Source: Catonia carolina
Lineage: Eukaryota > Arthropoda > Insecta > Hemiptera > Achilidae
Reading direction: 5' to 3'
Assembly (NCBI GenBank): GCA_035578175.1
Contig: JAQMRL010000001.1
Span: 241,076,538-241,140,537 of the forward strand
Length of the DNA stretch: 64,000 nt
Position numbers and translations under genes: made by a program. Every line of letters starts with the position of its first letter. The first letter of the stretch is position 1. Below are positions 34,290-45,119 of the stretch, one piece after another. The notes beneath the pieces are model-generated. The model made no database searches. It was not told where the DNA came from and saw only the letters and a list, made by a program, of their open reading frames with translations.

Positions 34290-34968
34290 CACTACCTCAC
34301 AATGGGGTAAGCAGTGTTGGACTCAATTGAGGCGTCCTCGTTCAGCCCCAAGGAGGCCGCCACCGCCTACCAACCAAAAATCCCGCCGCCTGGCCACTTG
34401 ATGTGACATCAGCAAAGAACCCTCCACCTCCCTCGGAACTGTTTATATAATACTACAAGGGAAATATCGGGTTAAAAAATTTACACACTGTCAGTGGGGC
34501 GTGGAAGGGAACCGTAGCCTAATTACCCTCTTGCTGTCACTAACGAACACTCACTCTCTCACTTTCATTCATCTCATTCAACACTAGCTTAGGAAAAGTG
34601 TGTTTATTATATGAGACTGGGGCAGGATTCATTTACTGTGGGAGAGGGCGATCCCGCTGGCCTCCAGATGTCTCCTCCCACCGCAGTCTCACGATCACCC
34701 TCTCCGCAAACTGAGCGACCAACTTCCAGCTCTCCTCATCCCGTAGCATCGATGCTCGTACTCTCTCTGGGATCCACTGTGCAACGCCTATCTTCTCAGA
34801 TGTCTCCATTCTTTCGAGGCCAAAATAGGGACATCTTACAAAAGTGTGCGGAATGGACTCCTCCTCATCACTGTCGCACAGTCGACATTTCGGCAATTCA
34901 TTAAGTTTGAACCTCGTCAAATATGCCTTAAAGCAACCATGACAACTGCGTCAATTCGTGGGTATAGG
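34290..34968 (-). pseudogene. R1-like LINE 3' end with C-terminal zinc finger
   Basis: The minus strand reads CFKAYLTRFKLNELPKCRLC, then DSDEEESIPHTFVRCPYFG and MLRDEESWKLVAQFAERVI. The CxxC...HTF..C arrangement is the gag-knuckle-like finger at the end of R1/LOA-group RTs. The coding part stops near 34633. The 3' untranslated region down to ~34290 includes a GC-rich segment with GGACTCAATTGAGGCGTCCT that is found again, inverted, at 46064-46215. The copy is 5'-truncated at about 34968, so it cannot replicate alone. Confidence 0.75.
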
Positions 34969-34969
34969 A

Positions 34970-35965
34970 CTACTACATAAATCTATAGGACTATTTATTA
35001 TTAATTTGGTTTATATTTCTGTATTCTGTATTAGGTACTATTAATTTATTTCTACAAATTAAAACTATACTTATATTTTAAATTTTTAATAAGTTGAGCA
35101 AAGGTGAAAAACCGTGAGCAGCAAATGAAAGAAACTCCTCTTTTATACACAAAGATAAGTAATTTTATTTAAATAAACATCATTTATTGAAACGCAATTG
35201 TATTCTTAACCACGCGTTCAGCGTTGTTCTTTACTGTATCAGTCAATATTTACATTTAAATGTACTTTCTCTTGTTATTATAATACACGCAACGCATCGT
35301 TAATGCTGTTTTTCATTCATTTTATATTATAAATTTATTTTCAACGTGACTTATGGTTATGCAAACTAATGTCAAAAATAAGTTTTATAGATTTTATTCT
35401 CTATTCTAATTTTTTATATTTGTTAGCTATTCTCTATAAGTTTGTTAAATTGTTTTCGTTTGAAAAATGCGTACAAATTGTGGGGCTAAATGTATTATCA
35501 GAAACAAGAAATCAATGTACGGGTAAAGAATTTATAAGGTATTTTCAAAAAAGTATGTATAACAGTAATTTGGGAAACAGTCGGGTGTAAAAAAACACTG
35601 TCCATTAGTTACCATTATTTTGGCTCGGGTTACCTCATTTCTCATTGTGTCTCGTAAAGAGATCCTTAATGTGGCTTTTCCTTTGATCTTTGTGTAACTC
35701 TTTTCGACTGCTACTTCTTTGTCAAGGCCATGAGTTTAAGTCAATAGGTTAATATTGGAAGGACGCAATTGTTATATATTTAATGTTTTAGACCCATGGT
35801 ATATTACTTCCTCTTGCCTATCTATATAAAAAATTGTGATTTTGTCTGTACAATTTTTCAAAATGCTCCAAATATTGTTTCTTCGCCAGACTTGTTTCTA
35901 TTAAATATAAAAGTAAATTACTGAATATAAAATATAAAATTTTGTTTCTACTAAGTAACTAAACA
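34970..35965. other. AT-rich stretch, possible old transposon flank
   Basis: No gene is supported. Near 35820-35850 ATCTATATAAAAAATTGTGA followed by TTTTGTCTGTAC resembles 5' ends of insect Helitron-like repeats. The Jockey element inserted shortly after it. Confidence 0.3.
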
Positions 35966-35997
35966 CCGAAAATAAGTTTTTTTTTTCTCTTTAATTA

Positions 35998-36003
35998 TTT
36001 ATT
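35998..36003 (-). terminator. Polyadenylation signal AATAAA of the Jockey element
   Basis: TTTATT on the + strand, i.e. AATAAA on the coding strand, lies about 12-20 bases before the poly-A tail and ~115 bases after the ORF2 stop. Confidence 0.6.
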
Positions 36004-36116
36004 TGCAACTGTAAAATTTTACAATAAGCAAATGAGCTGGTTTTAACATAGGAAAATTTACAATAACAAAGATTAGACCCAGTGGCTAATCTTTGTAGGT
36101 GCCACGAGTCATTGTC

Positions 36117-38813
36117 TTATAAGAGCAGGTCTCTATTCCATGAACGGCGAAGTCGTCGGCGAGGATTTCCAGGAAGAGTACGAGATGATAAGTTTTTGAT
36201 GTATGGATTTTGATGGTTTTGAAGTTTTCCGAAGAATCTTCTGTAGCAACTGTATGCCATATCTTTTATGTGTGTTATTTTGAGGTCGTCATGTAGTATT
36301 CGGTTGTTAATGTAGAATGGAGCATTGGTGATGAGTCGTAATAATTTTGATTGAAATGCCTGTAGTTTTCTGATATTACTTGGCTTTGCTGTTCCGTAGA
36401 TTTCAATTCCATAAGTCCAAATTGGCCGAATGAATGATTTATAAATGAGTAATTTTGAACGTAACGGTAATCGGGAATGGCGTCCTATGAGGTGGTATAA
36501 TTGTTTTACTTTTTTATCCAAAGTCAGTCGTGTATTGTGGATGTGTGTTTGCCAGGTTAGTCGTCTGTCCATCGTGATGCCCAGGTATTTTACTGTGTTC
36601 TTTTGTGGAATGGGTTCGTTGTTGAGGAATACCGTAGGACTTTCTCCTTTACATAATGAGAATCTTATATGTACTGACTTATTAGTGTTTATTTTTAATC
36701 TCCACTTTTTCAGCCAAATTTCAATTGTGTTGAGAAAGTGTTGTAAGTTGGTACTGGCCTGCGTTAAATCGTGGGATGAAGTCAAGATAGCAGTATCGTC
36801 AGCGTATGTTGCTACCGTTATTCTTGGATCAGATGGTAAGTCCGCAGTGTAAATTGTATACAGTAGTGGTGAGAGTATAGAACCTTGTGGAACTCCTGCA
36901 CCTATATTTTGGTAGTCAGAAACTGATGATCCTTGCCTCACTACAAAGAAACGATCTTCTAGGAAGCTTTTCAGTACGTGATAATACGTATCCGGGAGGA
37001 ATCTTTTCAATTTATATAACAGACCTGGATGCCAAACTTTGTCAAAGGCTGCTTGAACATCTAGGAAGACAGCGGTGGTAAATTTCTTCTCCTCCAGCGC
37101 AACAGCTAGCTGGTCCGTCAATCGATGTAACAGATGAATCGTTGAGTGCCTGCTTCTGAAACCAAACTGATGGTGTGGTATTATGTTATTTTCGTTGCAA
37201 ATCGGTAATAAGCGGGCTCGTAATAATTTTTCGAATAATTTGGATAAAGTTGGGAGTAAGCTTATTGGCCGATACGAAGATGGAGTACTTGGTGGTTTAT
37301 TTGGCTTCAGAAATAGGACGACGTGAGACAGTTTCCACTGAATCGGGAAGTGCGTCGTTCTGAGGATGGAATTAAATATTTGAGTTATAAGGGTATATCC
37401 ACATAATGGTAAGTTCTGAAGAATCTCCGCCGTTATTAAATCGTACCCCGGACTCTTTCTTGATGGTAGTTGTTGGACAGCCGCCTGCACTTCCCTTCTT
37501 GTGAAGTTTTCCGGAGGCAATGACAAATTCAATGGTGAAGACAAGAAATTTTCTACATCTGAGGTGAAACCAGGTAAAGAATTGTCATTGGGCTGAAATA
37601 CGCGCGCTAGATGATCGGAAAACATGTCGGCCTTCTCTTTGTCTGATTTAGCCCAAGATCCATCGGGGTGTTTAAGTGGGTGCGACTGCATTTGGTAACG
37701 CAAAAGACGCTGTGTTGCAGTCCAGAGGCTTCCATCTCTTTCTGTCAGGTTGGCGACATTTTCATTGAACCTTTCCGTCTTGATGTTTCATATAGCTGTC
37801 TTCAATTCGTTAGTCATGTAATTCAAGTTTCTCTTGTCCGAAGGAAGTCTGGTACGCTGCCAAATGCGTCTTGCTCTCCTTTTTTCCCTGACAAGTTCTT
37901 TTATATAGTTCGGATAACAGTGTTCCTTTTTTGGAGTTGGTCTACGGGGTTGTGTAGAGTTCCAAGCTGCATATTGTATTGTTACTGTCAAATGTTCCAC
38001 TGCTTCTTCCACCTCTCTTGCCGTGCGAAGAGGCAAGTCCAACCGTATATTGTTCTCTATGTTACTGCTGAACAAGTCCCAGTTAACTGTTCCATCTATC
38101 AAACACTGTCTCACCGGTGCTTCCAAAGCTGTGCCCGACAGGGTGCAGAGAACTGGCGAATGGTCGGATGAAAGATCGTCAAGTGATTCCGTTTTTGTGT
38201 AGAATCTCGAGAGGCCCTTGGATACGAAAAAGTCCAGAAGATCGGGATGTTTAGTCAGAGCTGACGGCCAATACGTTGGTGATCCAGTTGAATGAAAATC
38301 CAGTCCGAGGTTTAAAATAGCTTGAATCATCATTCTGCCACGTGGATTTATCAGACGCGATCCCCATTGAGCATGTTTCGCGTTGAAATCGCCTCCTGCT
38401 AAAAACCGAGGACCGAAACTTGAAAACAACTCTGTAAACTTGTCTACTGTAATCCGGTGTCTCGGGGGACAGTAAACCGAGATGAATGAGACTTCCTCTT
38501 GATCTATCTCCAGTGCCACACCCACTGATTGAATACTTTCCGATGGTTCGATTACTGTGCATATATGATGTTTGATATTGTTCCTAACTAGCACCGCTGT
38601 ACCACCAAAAGCTCTTCCATCAGGGCGATCAGCTCTATAAACTTTATAACCTTTTATGTAAAATTTTGAGTCTTTTGTTAAATGTGTTTCGCTTAGTAAA
38701 ACAATATCGATACGTTTTTCATTTATTAAATATTCAAATTCCGCCAAACGTTGGATGATCCCATTCGCATTCCACAATAGCACCGATATAGAATTAGACA
38801 TGTTATTTGCCAT
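36117..38813 (-). pseudogene. Jockey ORF2: endonuclease-reverse transcriptase with one nonsense codon
   Basis: One frame of 899 codons. The apurinic-type endonuclease spans residues ~8-230: LLWNANGI, LSETHLT, GGDFNAKHAQWGS and LSSDHSPVL carry the catalytic Asn, Glu, Asp and His. The RT follows from ~residue 370: FLDVQAAFDKVWH, GVPQGSILSPLLYTIYTADL and TYADDTAILTSS (catalytic YADD). A Jockey-clade C-terminus (KYLGITMDRRLTW, RPIWTYGIEIYG) ends in RRSWNRDLLL. The only lesion is TGA at 37788-37790 after LKTAI, which fits a CGA-to-TGA change. The start overlaps the end of ORF1 (ATGGCAAATAA contains both the ORF2 ATG and the ORF1 stop), so translation probably depends on reinitiation or frame change. 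Confidence 0.9.
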
Positions 38814-40161
38814 TAAATGCGAAAGTGAGTGATTGTATTAATTGACTCATGAGGGTGATCAATGGTGTGAAGAGGGCTTTTAGGTCGGTCATGAAAGTTG
38901 TTAGCTGCGATTGAATACTGAATTGTGACTGGCGTTCTTGCTCTCCAAAATTATCGGCGGCGATTTGTGAGTAGGTGATGGTTGACTGTTTATGAGGGTT
39001 GATGAATTGGAGATTACGAGTTTGGTTTTGTTGTGAAAAAGTTTCTCTTCCTGCTACTGCGCTTTTCGGAAGGGAGGGGAATGATTTTTCTGTAACAGAT
39101 GGAGATTGTTGCGAGCTCTCTTGAGGGCGTGCTGCAGTGGCTGGTGAACGGCGATTTTGCAGATCCCGAAAGACTGAACACCCCTTGTAGGAAGAGGGAT
39201 GTGGTCCCGAACATAGGCAACATACGGCCGGCTCCTCTTTTAATTTTGTACATGAGTTAGATTCATGACCTGCGCCACACTTTACACATCGAGGCAGTAA
39301 ATTACAATAACTTTTCGTATGGCCGTATCTCTGGCAGCGCACGCACTGCACGGGCTGCCTCCTCTGTCTTGGTTCTTCTACCCATATCCTTGAATAACAC
39401 AAATATCTAATATCAAATATCTTATTATTATCTTTATTGGGTTCAAGATCTACGTAGAATAACGGGAGCTTCACTTTGTCCCGAGAAATGACGTTTGTAA
39501 CACTTCTAACTTGATAACCTAAATTAGAAATTTCGTTCTGAATGGTCTCTTCTCCGATTGACCAATGCAATCCACGTATTACTACGCGGTACGCCTTGTC
39601 TTCGGCAAGTTGGTACGTGTGGAATTCCACATGGTTTTCTCTTAAACATTTTACTATTTTCCTATAAGCATCCGGTGTGTGTGGATATATGGTGACTCCT
39701 GCTTTTGTACTCCCACAATGAAAGGAATCTTTTTCAGTTATGCCTTGAAGGAAATCAATGAGTTTTGAAAATTGCACATCAGTATGTAAGTGTATAGGAG
39801 GCGGTCTTGTTTTTATTGGAGATTCATTATTAGTGTTGTCTGTCGCAGTTGTTTCCATATCCGTTAATACGCTAAATTTATTGGCAGTGTAGAGACTACC
39901 AATTGTGAGTCTCGGATCTCTTGTAAATCGTTTAGCGGAACTAACGTTACTAATTACGTTTGCGTTTTCTGTTTGGCGCTTCCTTTTGGAAACAACATTA
40001 TTCCAATCTAACGTTGGATTAGAAATATCAGCTGTTAGCCTATCGATACTTTCTTCTTGTTCTTCTCTGGAGGGAAATGAATTTGAATGAACAGGTAACG
40101 CCATTAGTCGCGATGTTTGCAAAACATTTGTGTTTAACGACGCGTCGGCTGCGTTAATCAT
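38803..40161 (-). CDS. Jockey ORF1: nucleic-acid-binding gag-like protein
   Basis: Intact 452-residue frame from ATG. Residues ~110-265 form an RRM-like region containing AYRVVIRGLHWSIGEETIQN, typical of Jockey-clade ORF1. Three zinc knuckles follow: CVRCQRYGHTKSYC (275-288 region), CVKCGAGHESNSC and CCLCSGPHPSSYKGC. The C-terminal part is Ser/Gln-rich. Such proteins bind the element's RNA and form the RNP that carries ORF2. The reading frame is uninterrupted, and the last codons overlap ORF2 by 11 nt. Confidence 0.9.
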   Translation of the reverse strand: MINAADASLNTNVLQTSRLMALPVHSNSFPSREEQEESIDRLTADISNPTLDWNNVVSKRKRQTENANVISNVSSAKRFTRDPRLTIGSLYTANKFSVLTDMETTATDNTNNESPIKTRPPPIHLHTDVQFSKLIDFLQGITEKDSFHCGSTKAGVTIYPHTPDAYRKIVKCLRENHVEFHTYQLAEDKAYRVVIRGLHWSIGEETIQNEISNLGYQVRSVTNVISRDKVKLPLFYVDLEPNKDNNKIFDIRYLCYSRIWVEEPRQRRQPVQCVRCQRYGHTKSYCNLLPRCVKCGAGHESNSCTKLKEEPAVCCLCSGPHPSSYKGCSVFRDLQNRRSPATAARPQESSQQSPSVTEKSFPSLPKSAVAGRETFSQQNQTRNLQFINPHKQSTITYSQIAADNFGEQERQSQFSIQSQLTTFMTDLKALFTPLITLMSQLIQSLTFAFNGK

Positions 40162-40412
40162 GCAGGCCGTGCAACAGAAACTTAAATGTAAGTGACAAAT
40201 TTATAGGTTATAATATATTTTTAAATAAATATTTATAATAAATACCTTCCAGTTTCGAAAATCCAAAAAAAAATTGAATATTCTCACTTATTAATTAATT
40301 ACATGAATATAAATTTAAGAAATAAATAGCGGTGAAAAATAAACAACACTATTAACTCGACACGTACACGGAAAGTTGTACTTTGTTTAACAACCGGAAA
40401 TCCGAAAATAAG

Positions 40413-41010
40413 TTCAGCTGAAATTTTGTTTTTTTTATCTGTCTGTCTGTTTGTATGGCATCACGCAAGAACCGCTAAACCAAATTCAATAAATTTCGGT
40501 ATTTAGGTTCTAGAAATTATCGGAATGAAAAAAGGCTATAAATTTTTTAATATCACAAAGGTTTGGGGGAGTTCAGAGGGAGGGGTAAATAAAAAACTGC
40601 AAGTATCTCCGTTAAAAGTCAACTTATCAAAAAATGTTACATAATTGAACTTACGAAACGTTTAAAAACAAATAAGTTTGATAATGTAAAGTTTTTCATT
40701 TTCATGCATAATAACGGAAATATAACCAATTTAAAAAAACCGATATTTTTAGAAGAATATTATAAAAAATGAACAGAACAATAGACATGTTCATTGTCAA
40801 AAATGAATCAGTCGTCTATAATTGTGGTCACCATCGTGGTGTTCCTATTGTGATTAACTTTTCATTTATTATGAAAATAATAAAGCGCTGCATATCTTAA
40901 TTTAAAAACACCAAGATCTCGCTTTTATTTTACGTTCAACTATTTTTTTTTTCATAAATAATAATGCTGACATTAAAAGGAGGTAAATAACAATGAATAG
41001 TTAAAAAATA
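40413..41010. other. Non-coding repeat-like sequence flanking the Jockey insertion
   Basis: Contains CTGTCTGTCTGTTTGTATGG and CACGCAAGAACCGCTAAACC, phrases common to non-coding transposon regions of insects (Helitron- or LINE-type). No frame is supported. I could not find the other end of a defined element. Confidence 0.4.
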
Positions 41011-41011
41011 C

Positions 41012-41072
41012 CAGACCTGACAAGGATCGAACTCGGTATCCCAACCGACCGTCCACGGCATTAAGGAAACGG
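41012..41072 (-). repeat. Short tRNA-related SINE head (family B-like)
   Basis: On the minus strand, GATCCTTGTCAGGTCTGG-type sequence with a GAGTTCGATCC box B resembles the head of family B (GGTTCGATTTTCGGTCAGGTC at 43.7 kb). The body of the SINE is missing. The acceptor stem cannot be folded, so it is not a tRNA gene. Confidence 0.45.
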
Positions 41073-41100
41073 TTCGAAGAACGGGTACTGTGTATTCATA

Positions 41101-41190
41101 CTGTATGAATATATAGGATGGAAAGTATTGTTTCATGTCGATTTTTCGAAATCGAGTTTTCACCGGATATACACTTTTCAGCCAATTTGA
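41101..41190 (-). repeat. Dispersed repeat, inverted copy of the 18.95 kb sequence
   Basis: GTGTATATCCGGTGAAAACTCG, ATTTCGAAAAATCGACATGAAA and AATACTTTCCATCC (each on the minus strand, given in pieces) match 18945-19010. Identity is high enough to show a common transposon source. Confidence 0.6.
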
Positions 41191-41194
41191 TCTC

Positions 41195-42430
41195 TGTATT
41201 TTGGTTTCACAGTTTCTGGTTGCCGTCGACCTAGTCACCGGTGACTGATCGACAGTGCGTAACAAGCCTAAAACAAACAATAGTAATCCTAATACGGTGT
41301 ATTCATTGGTGAAGGATTATGTTCCCTTAAAGTTTACGATTGTACCTGAGGCGACAGTGTGCGTATGTCCCGTGGATCAGTCAATCACTGAAAGATTTAT
41401 TTGTAGAGTTCATGATTAACTATTAATATTATGGAGTACTTTAATTAATTATTCATACAAATAAATTATTTCGGATAACAACATGTAGATATAAAGTTTA
41501 TTGTTCACTTTAATAATATAGGTAACTTACCTAAGAATACATTTTTAAAGAAAAAATAAGATTAACTAAATAAAATTTAATTGGTTCTGTAATAAATTAG
41601 TATAATTAAGTTCAATGATATTAATGTTGTCCTTGAATTCTCCTGTAAGCTCCTGAATAAATCCCTGGTCTTTTCAGCAATACCTACTGTCTCCCATTAG
41701 TCTTTGTCCTAAGTTTTGCTCCCGTCTCCAAAAATAAATCCACCAAATCCTTTGACACCTGCGCGTGGGTCGACCGCTCGTGTTTATTTTTCTAACTTGA
41801 TTAATCGGGTCGATTTTTAAAAATTCCTTAAAAGTAATACGTTAACTTGTGCCAACTCTTATATTTTAAAGTAAATAATAGTACAACTATATTACGCTTT
41901 AATAATTAATATGTTTATAACATTCACGAGAATATACTTTTTTATACAGACTACAACAATCTTGAATGTAATTGGAAAAAAATTAATGTAAGTGGTTCGC
42001 TTTGTACAACTTAATTTATTACAAAATTTTTAATTTCATATTTTCTCCAGTGAGACACGTGGATGTTCAATGAACGGATGCAATATAACAGAAGGTGTTA
42101 AAATAATATCCTTATAATTTAAGCGTCTGCCAGAAAAAAGTATTAAATACAAAAATTGCAACATATTGAAATTTAAGTATTCTTTTTGTTATTTGGTAGC
42201 CATCACTCCCAAAAGAACTTGTAAACAAATTAGTTAAAAATCAAACGGATACTTTAACTTTTATTCTTTTCACTTTTATTTTTTCTTTACTTTTGGTTTT
42301 ATAAATCTTTATTTTGTTATTTGCAGAGTACAGTAAATTTTTTTTTGTTACATGCATCCTGGAGACTCCAAAGGAAGTATAGGACATGTCAAGATAAAAT
42401 TGATGAATTGAAAGTTTATCTCCAATGAGA
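41195..42430. other. AT-rich stretch, nothing recognised
   Basis: Short frames only; no shared repeats noticed. Confidence 0.35.
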
Positions 42431-42431
42431 T

Positions 42432-42650
42432 AAATTTATCACTTACCACCAAAATTTGTTTTTGCTACTGCTTACTTCAGCAGGCTTGTCATGAACCCTA
42501 TTGAATTAAATATCACACACAATAAATAATAAAAATAAATCAAACACAATGATAAATTCATCACTTACCAATAATTTCCCCCTACCACTGCTTAACTCAG
42601 CAGGCTTGTCATGAACCCCTTTGTATCAAATTTTACACAATATTTGTTTA
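42432..42650. repeat. Tandem duplication in the 3' UTR of a LINE
   Basis: TTATCACTTACCACCAAAATTT ... CAGCAGGCTTGTCATGAACCC (42432-42505) repeats as TCATCACTTACCAATAATTTCC ... CAGCAGGCTTGTCATGAACCC (42553-42620), period about 120 bp. It lies directly downstream (minus strand) of the RT fragment at 42671. Confidence 0.8.
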
Positions 42651-42670
42651 ATTAAAGTTAAATACCAAAA

Positions 42671-43180
42671 TTATTTAGAAAGGAATTCGTGCACACTGTA
42701 GAATGTTTCATCAATCAAATATTGTTTTAGCTTTCTTTTAAAATGACTTAAATTGTCACAACTTTTTAAACCTTGAGGCAATTTATTGATGTATTTTCTA
42801 CCTGCATAAGCTGGTTTTTGTTCAAACAGTTTAGTGTTGTGATTAGCAACATAATAATCGATCCTGTTTCTTGTGTAGTGGTTGTAAACATCTAAATTCT
42901 GTAAAAATGTATTTTTCTTTACGTACATTATCACTTCAAAAATGTACAAAGAAGGAACCGTGAGCAATTGGAGCTCTTTAAATAGTGATCTGCATGAGGT
43001 AAGGTGGTTGACTCCCATCATACACCTAATAGCTTTTTTCTGTATTTTAAAAACTCTTTCCATGTTACCCTGTGATGAATTACCCCATACTAATATGGCA
43101 TACCTGATATGAGATAAAATTAAACCATGATAAGCTGCTATAAGCAATTTTTTATCATTTAAAAAATTGAAGCTAAACTA
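42671..43180 (-). pseudogene. CR1/Jockey-group LINE, 5'-truncated C-terminal RT
   Basis: Open for ~158 codons on the minus strand: AAYHGLILSHIRYAILVWGN, then FKIQKKAIRCMMGVNHLTSC, LFKELQLLTVPSLYIFEVIM, NRIDYYVANHNT, YAGRKYINKLPQGLKS and LKQYLIDETFYSVHEFL, ending in a stop. This is the complete C-terminal part after the YADD box of a non-LTR RT. The frame is intact, but the 5' part is absent beyond about 43180, as in typical truncated LINE insertions. The 3' UTR with a 120-bp tandem duplication follows. Confidence 0.8.
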
Positions 43181-43194
43181 AGGGTTAGATGAGA

Positions 43195-43330
43195 AAATAT
43201 TGTACAGGCTAAGGTCAGCCATTCCTGAAAGCGTGTGGTTAATTTAACCTTAACTATCAAAAAACACCGGAAACCACTGACTAGTATTCAAATCCTTAAA
43301 AAAGTGACGTTATTTTTATAGAACCGTTTT
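43195..43330 (-). repeat. SINE family A fragment
   Basis: The minus-strand body is recognised by TTGTACAGGCTAAGGTCAGCC, ATTCCTGAAAGCGTGTGGTTAA, CACCGGAAACCACTGACTAG and TATTCAAATCC (pieces). Head and tail are missing. Confidence 0.65.
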
Positions 43331-43334
43331 TCTC

Positions 43335-43690
43335 AGAATATCGTAGCCTATATTGTACAACTGATATTAGAATAAAAAAAGTTAAAAAGAAAAGTTGTAG
43401 CAGTTTTAATTTTCTTTAACTTCCGTTATTTTATTTTTGGCCTGATATAAGTTTGAATCTTGAAAAGGAAATTTTCACGAATTGTACATTTTCCTTCGGA
43501 AGAAAAATTTTTGAAATTCCTACTTTGTAAGCACCTTCAACTCAAATTGAGCTTGCTTATCAGATTTCTAGGATATACGCCTTAAGGTTCTGTTAATTTT
43601 GAGATGTGTAAATTTTTCATGCATGTAGTAGGTTATATAAATAATTGAAATCCGAAAATTAATAGTGTATTTAGGATAGGCATACTTATG
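43335..43690. other. Spacer, nothing recognised
   Basis: AT-rich, no frame or repeat of note. Confidence 0.3.
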
Positions 43691-43696
43691 TACTGC

Positions 43697-43880
43697 CGGT
43701 TCGTGGTGTAGTAATCAGCATGCGCTTGCACGCTGGGGTTTTGGGTTCGATTTTCGGTCAGGTCTGGCATTTTTTTATCATTCATTTTTATCTATCACCC
43801 TTCTCATCGTCTGCATTAGCACCAATTGCAAAACAGTCAGACGTAAAACCAAACAAGAACTTATGTACACGATCTGTTAA
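43697..43880 (+). repeat. SINE family B, best copy
   Basis: The head GGTTCGTGGTGTAGTAATCAGC (box A-like) and TTGGGTTCGATTTTCGG (box B-like) is followed by GTCAGGTCTGGCATTTTTTT, CTCATCGTCTGCATTAGC and GTCAGACGTAAAACC. It is tRNA-derived by its two promoter boxes. Copies are at 19.7 kb and, as a head only, at 41.0 kb. Confidence 0.7.
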
Positions 43881-43884
43881 AATA

Positions 43885-44580
43885 AAATAAAAATACAAAA
43901 ATAGCCACATTGCAATTAGTAATTAAATAGCTATGACGAAAAGATCTAGTAGGCTACGGTAGTTCAAAGCACGACATAATTATTTCAGTCCATACTTAAT
44001 GCTTTTCTACTAATTTCTTTAAAATATAAACATTTTGAAAATGTTTTATTGTATTGTTTACTATCTGATTTCACCAGAAAAAAATTAAGTGATTTCTTTG
44101 CAGCCAATCTTTAAAATTTGACAATGATTGTATTTTTCAAATTTTATTTCGTTACTTTATATAGTTGAAAAATGTGTTTTGTATTGGACAGAATGTCTCA
44201 CTTTACACTAACTTTCAAAGAAATAAAGAGAGAAATAAAAAGCAATACTTACTGGAGCAGTTATTTAATAATAAGCAAGTTTAAATAAAGAAATATCACT
44301 CCTTTGACCTTTCAAGTGAAACATTACGTTCAGACGAAAAGAATTCAAAATCGTTTTCATTAAATTTTTAAAACCGTTTTTCATAACTTTTTTGTTTAAA
44401 GGAAGCACCTTGTATCGGTCTCGTAGGGTTTTTAGAAATTTTACGGTTTACATCCATTATTTATTCCGCTTTAGGATCATTAATGTTCAAAAATTGTCCG
44501 AAAACTATTCTAGTTATTAAAAACATAAAAATAAATAAGAATGTTACTAACACTATTAGTTTTCTAAAACCGTAAGATCA
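43885..44580. other. AT-rich stretch, nothing recognised
   Basis: Short frames only. Confidence 0.3.
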
Positions 44581-44584
44581 TTGG

Positions 44585-44850
44585 GTACCTTCCCAAAGAA
44601 CTAGAGTTCTAAAAATCGACACTCATCTTCTGTAAAATTGCTACTGAGGGATAGTAAGCACTTGAATCTCAACTACTTGCTTCTGAGAGGTTTAAAGGGG
44701 TGTATTCCCTAGGTAATATAAAAAAAATCGTAAAACATTTTAATTCTATCATATCCTCCGAAGGGATGAAATGGTGGTTACTTCCTGTAAACAATAAACC
44801 CTATTTTTATGCCTTCCCAAAGAGCTAGTATTGTAAAAATCTCCTTGTGA
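44585..44850. repeat. Degenerate direct repeat, ~227-bp spacing
   Basis: CCTTCCCAAAGAACTAGAGTTCTAAAAATC (44590-44619) and CCTTCCCAAAGAGCTAGTATTGTAAAAATC (44814-44843), here read in two halves each, share most bases. A weaker echo occurs near 45140. It may be an eroded tandem array. Confidence 0.5.
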
Positions 44851-44964
44851 TTTCTTTAAGGAATACCTAGGAAAATTATAATTTAAAGTTTTATCAAATT
44901 CTTTTAAAAGGGAAAAAATTGCCTAAACTCCCTGACTTATGCAGAAAATATATAATTTTTTTTT

Positions 44965-45115
44965 TTAAGTAACAAGCTTGGTCATTAGCGACTACTGTGG
45001 GTTATGGAACGTTGAGTTGTGAGTTGTTATAATTTCCAGATCCTAGCCGGGAATCAAACCCGGGACCTTCGCGTTGTAGGGCAGCGCGCTACCACTATGC
45101 TACGGAGGTGACCGC
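44965..45115 (-). repeat. SINE family C, best copy
   Basis: On the minus strand: GTAGCATAGTGGTAGCGCGC (box A-like), GGTCCCGGGTTTGATTCCC (box B-like), then GGCTAGGATCTGG and an AT-rich body with TAGTCGCTAATGACC. The cloverleaf does not close, so it is a tRNA-derived SINE. Relatives lie at 50.1, 57.2 and 60.0 kb, all on the minus strand. Confidence 0.75.
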
Positions 45116-45119
45116 AATA

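Larger units (their letters stand above)
35977..40401 (-). mobile_element. Full-length Jockey-type non-LTR retrotransposon
   Basis: The element is bounded by a perfect 11-bp target duplication CCGAAAATAAG (35966-35976 and 40402-40412). On the minus strand it has a 240-bp 5' UTR, ORF1 (40161-38803), ORF2 (38813-36117), a ~140-bp 3' UTR and a poly-A tail (T-run 35977-35986). The total is 4,425 bp. ORF1 is intact and ORF2 has a single nonsense codon. It is the best preserved retrotransposon in the window and probably a recent insertion. It may lie inside an older repeat, since both flanks carry TGTCTGT-type phrases. Confidence 0.9.

Noticed and set aside
36445..38171. Open frames on the + strand (135, 64, 62 and 167 codons)
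   Set aside because: They lie antisense to the Jockey ORF2 and have no motif of their own.
45035..45110. Possible tRNA gene
   Set aside because: Box A and B are present but the acceptor and anticodon stems do not close; it is a family C SINE.
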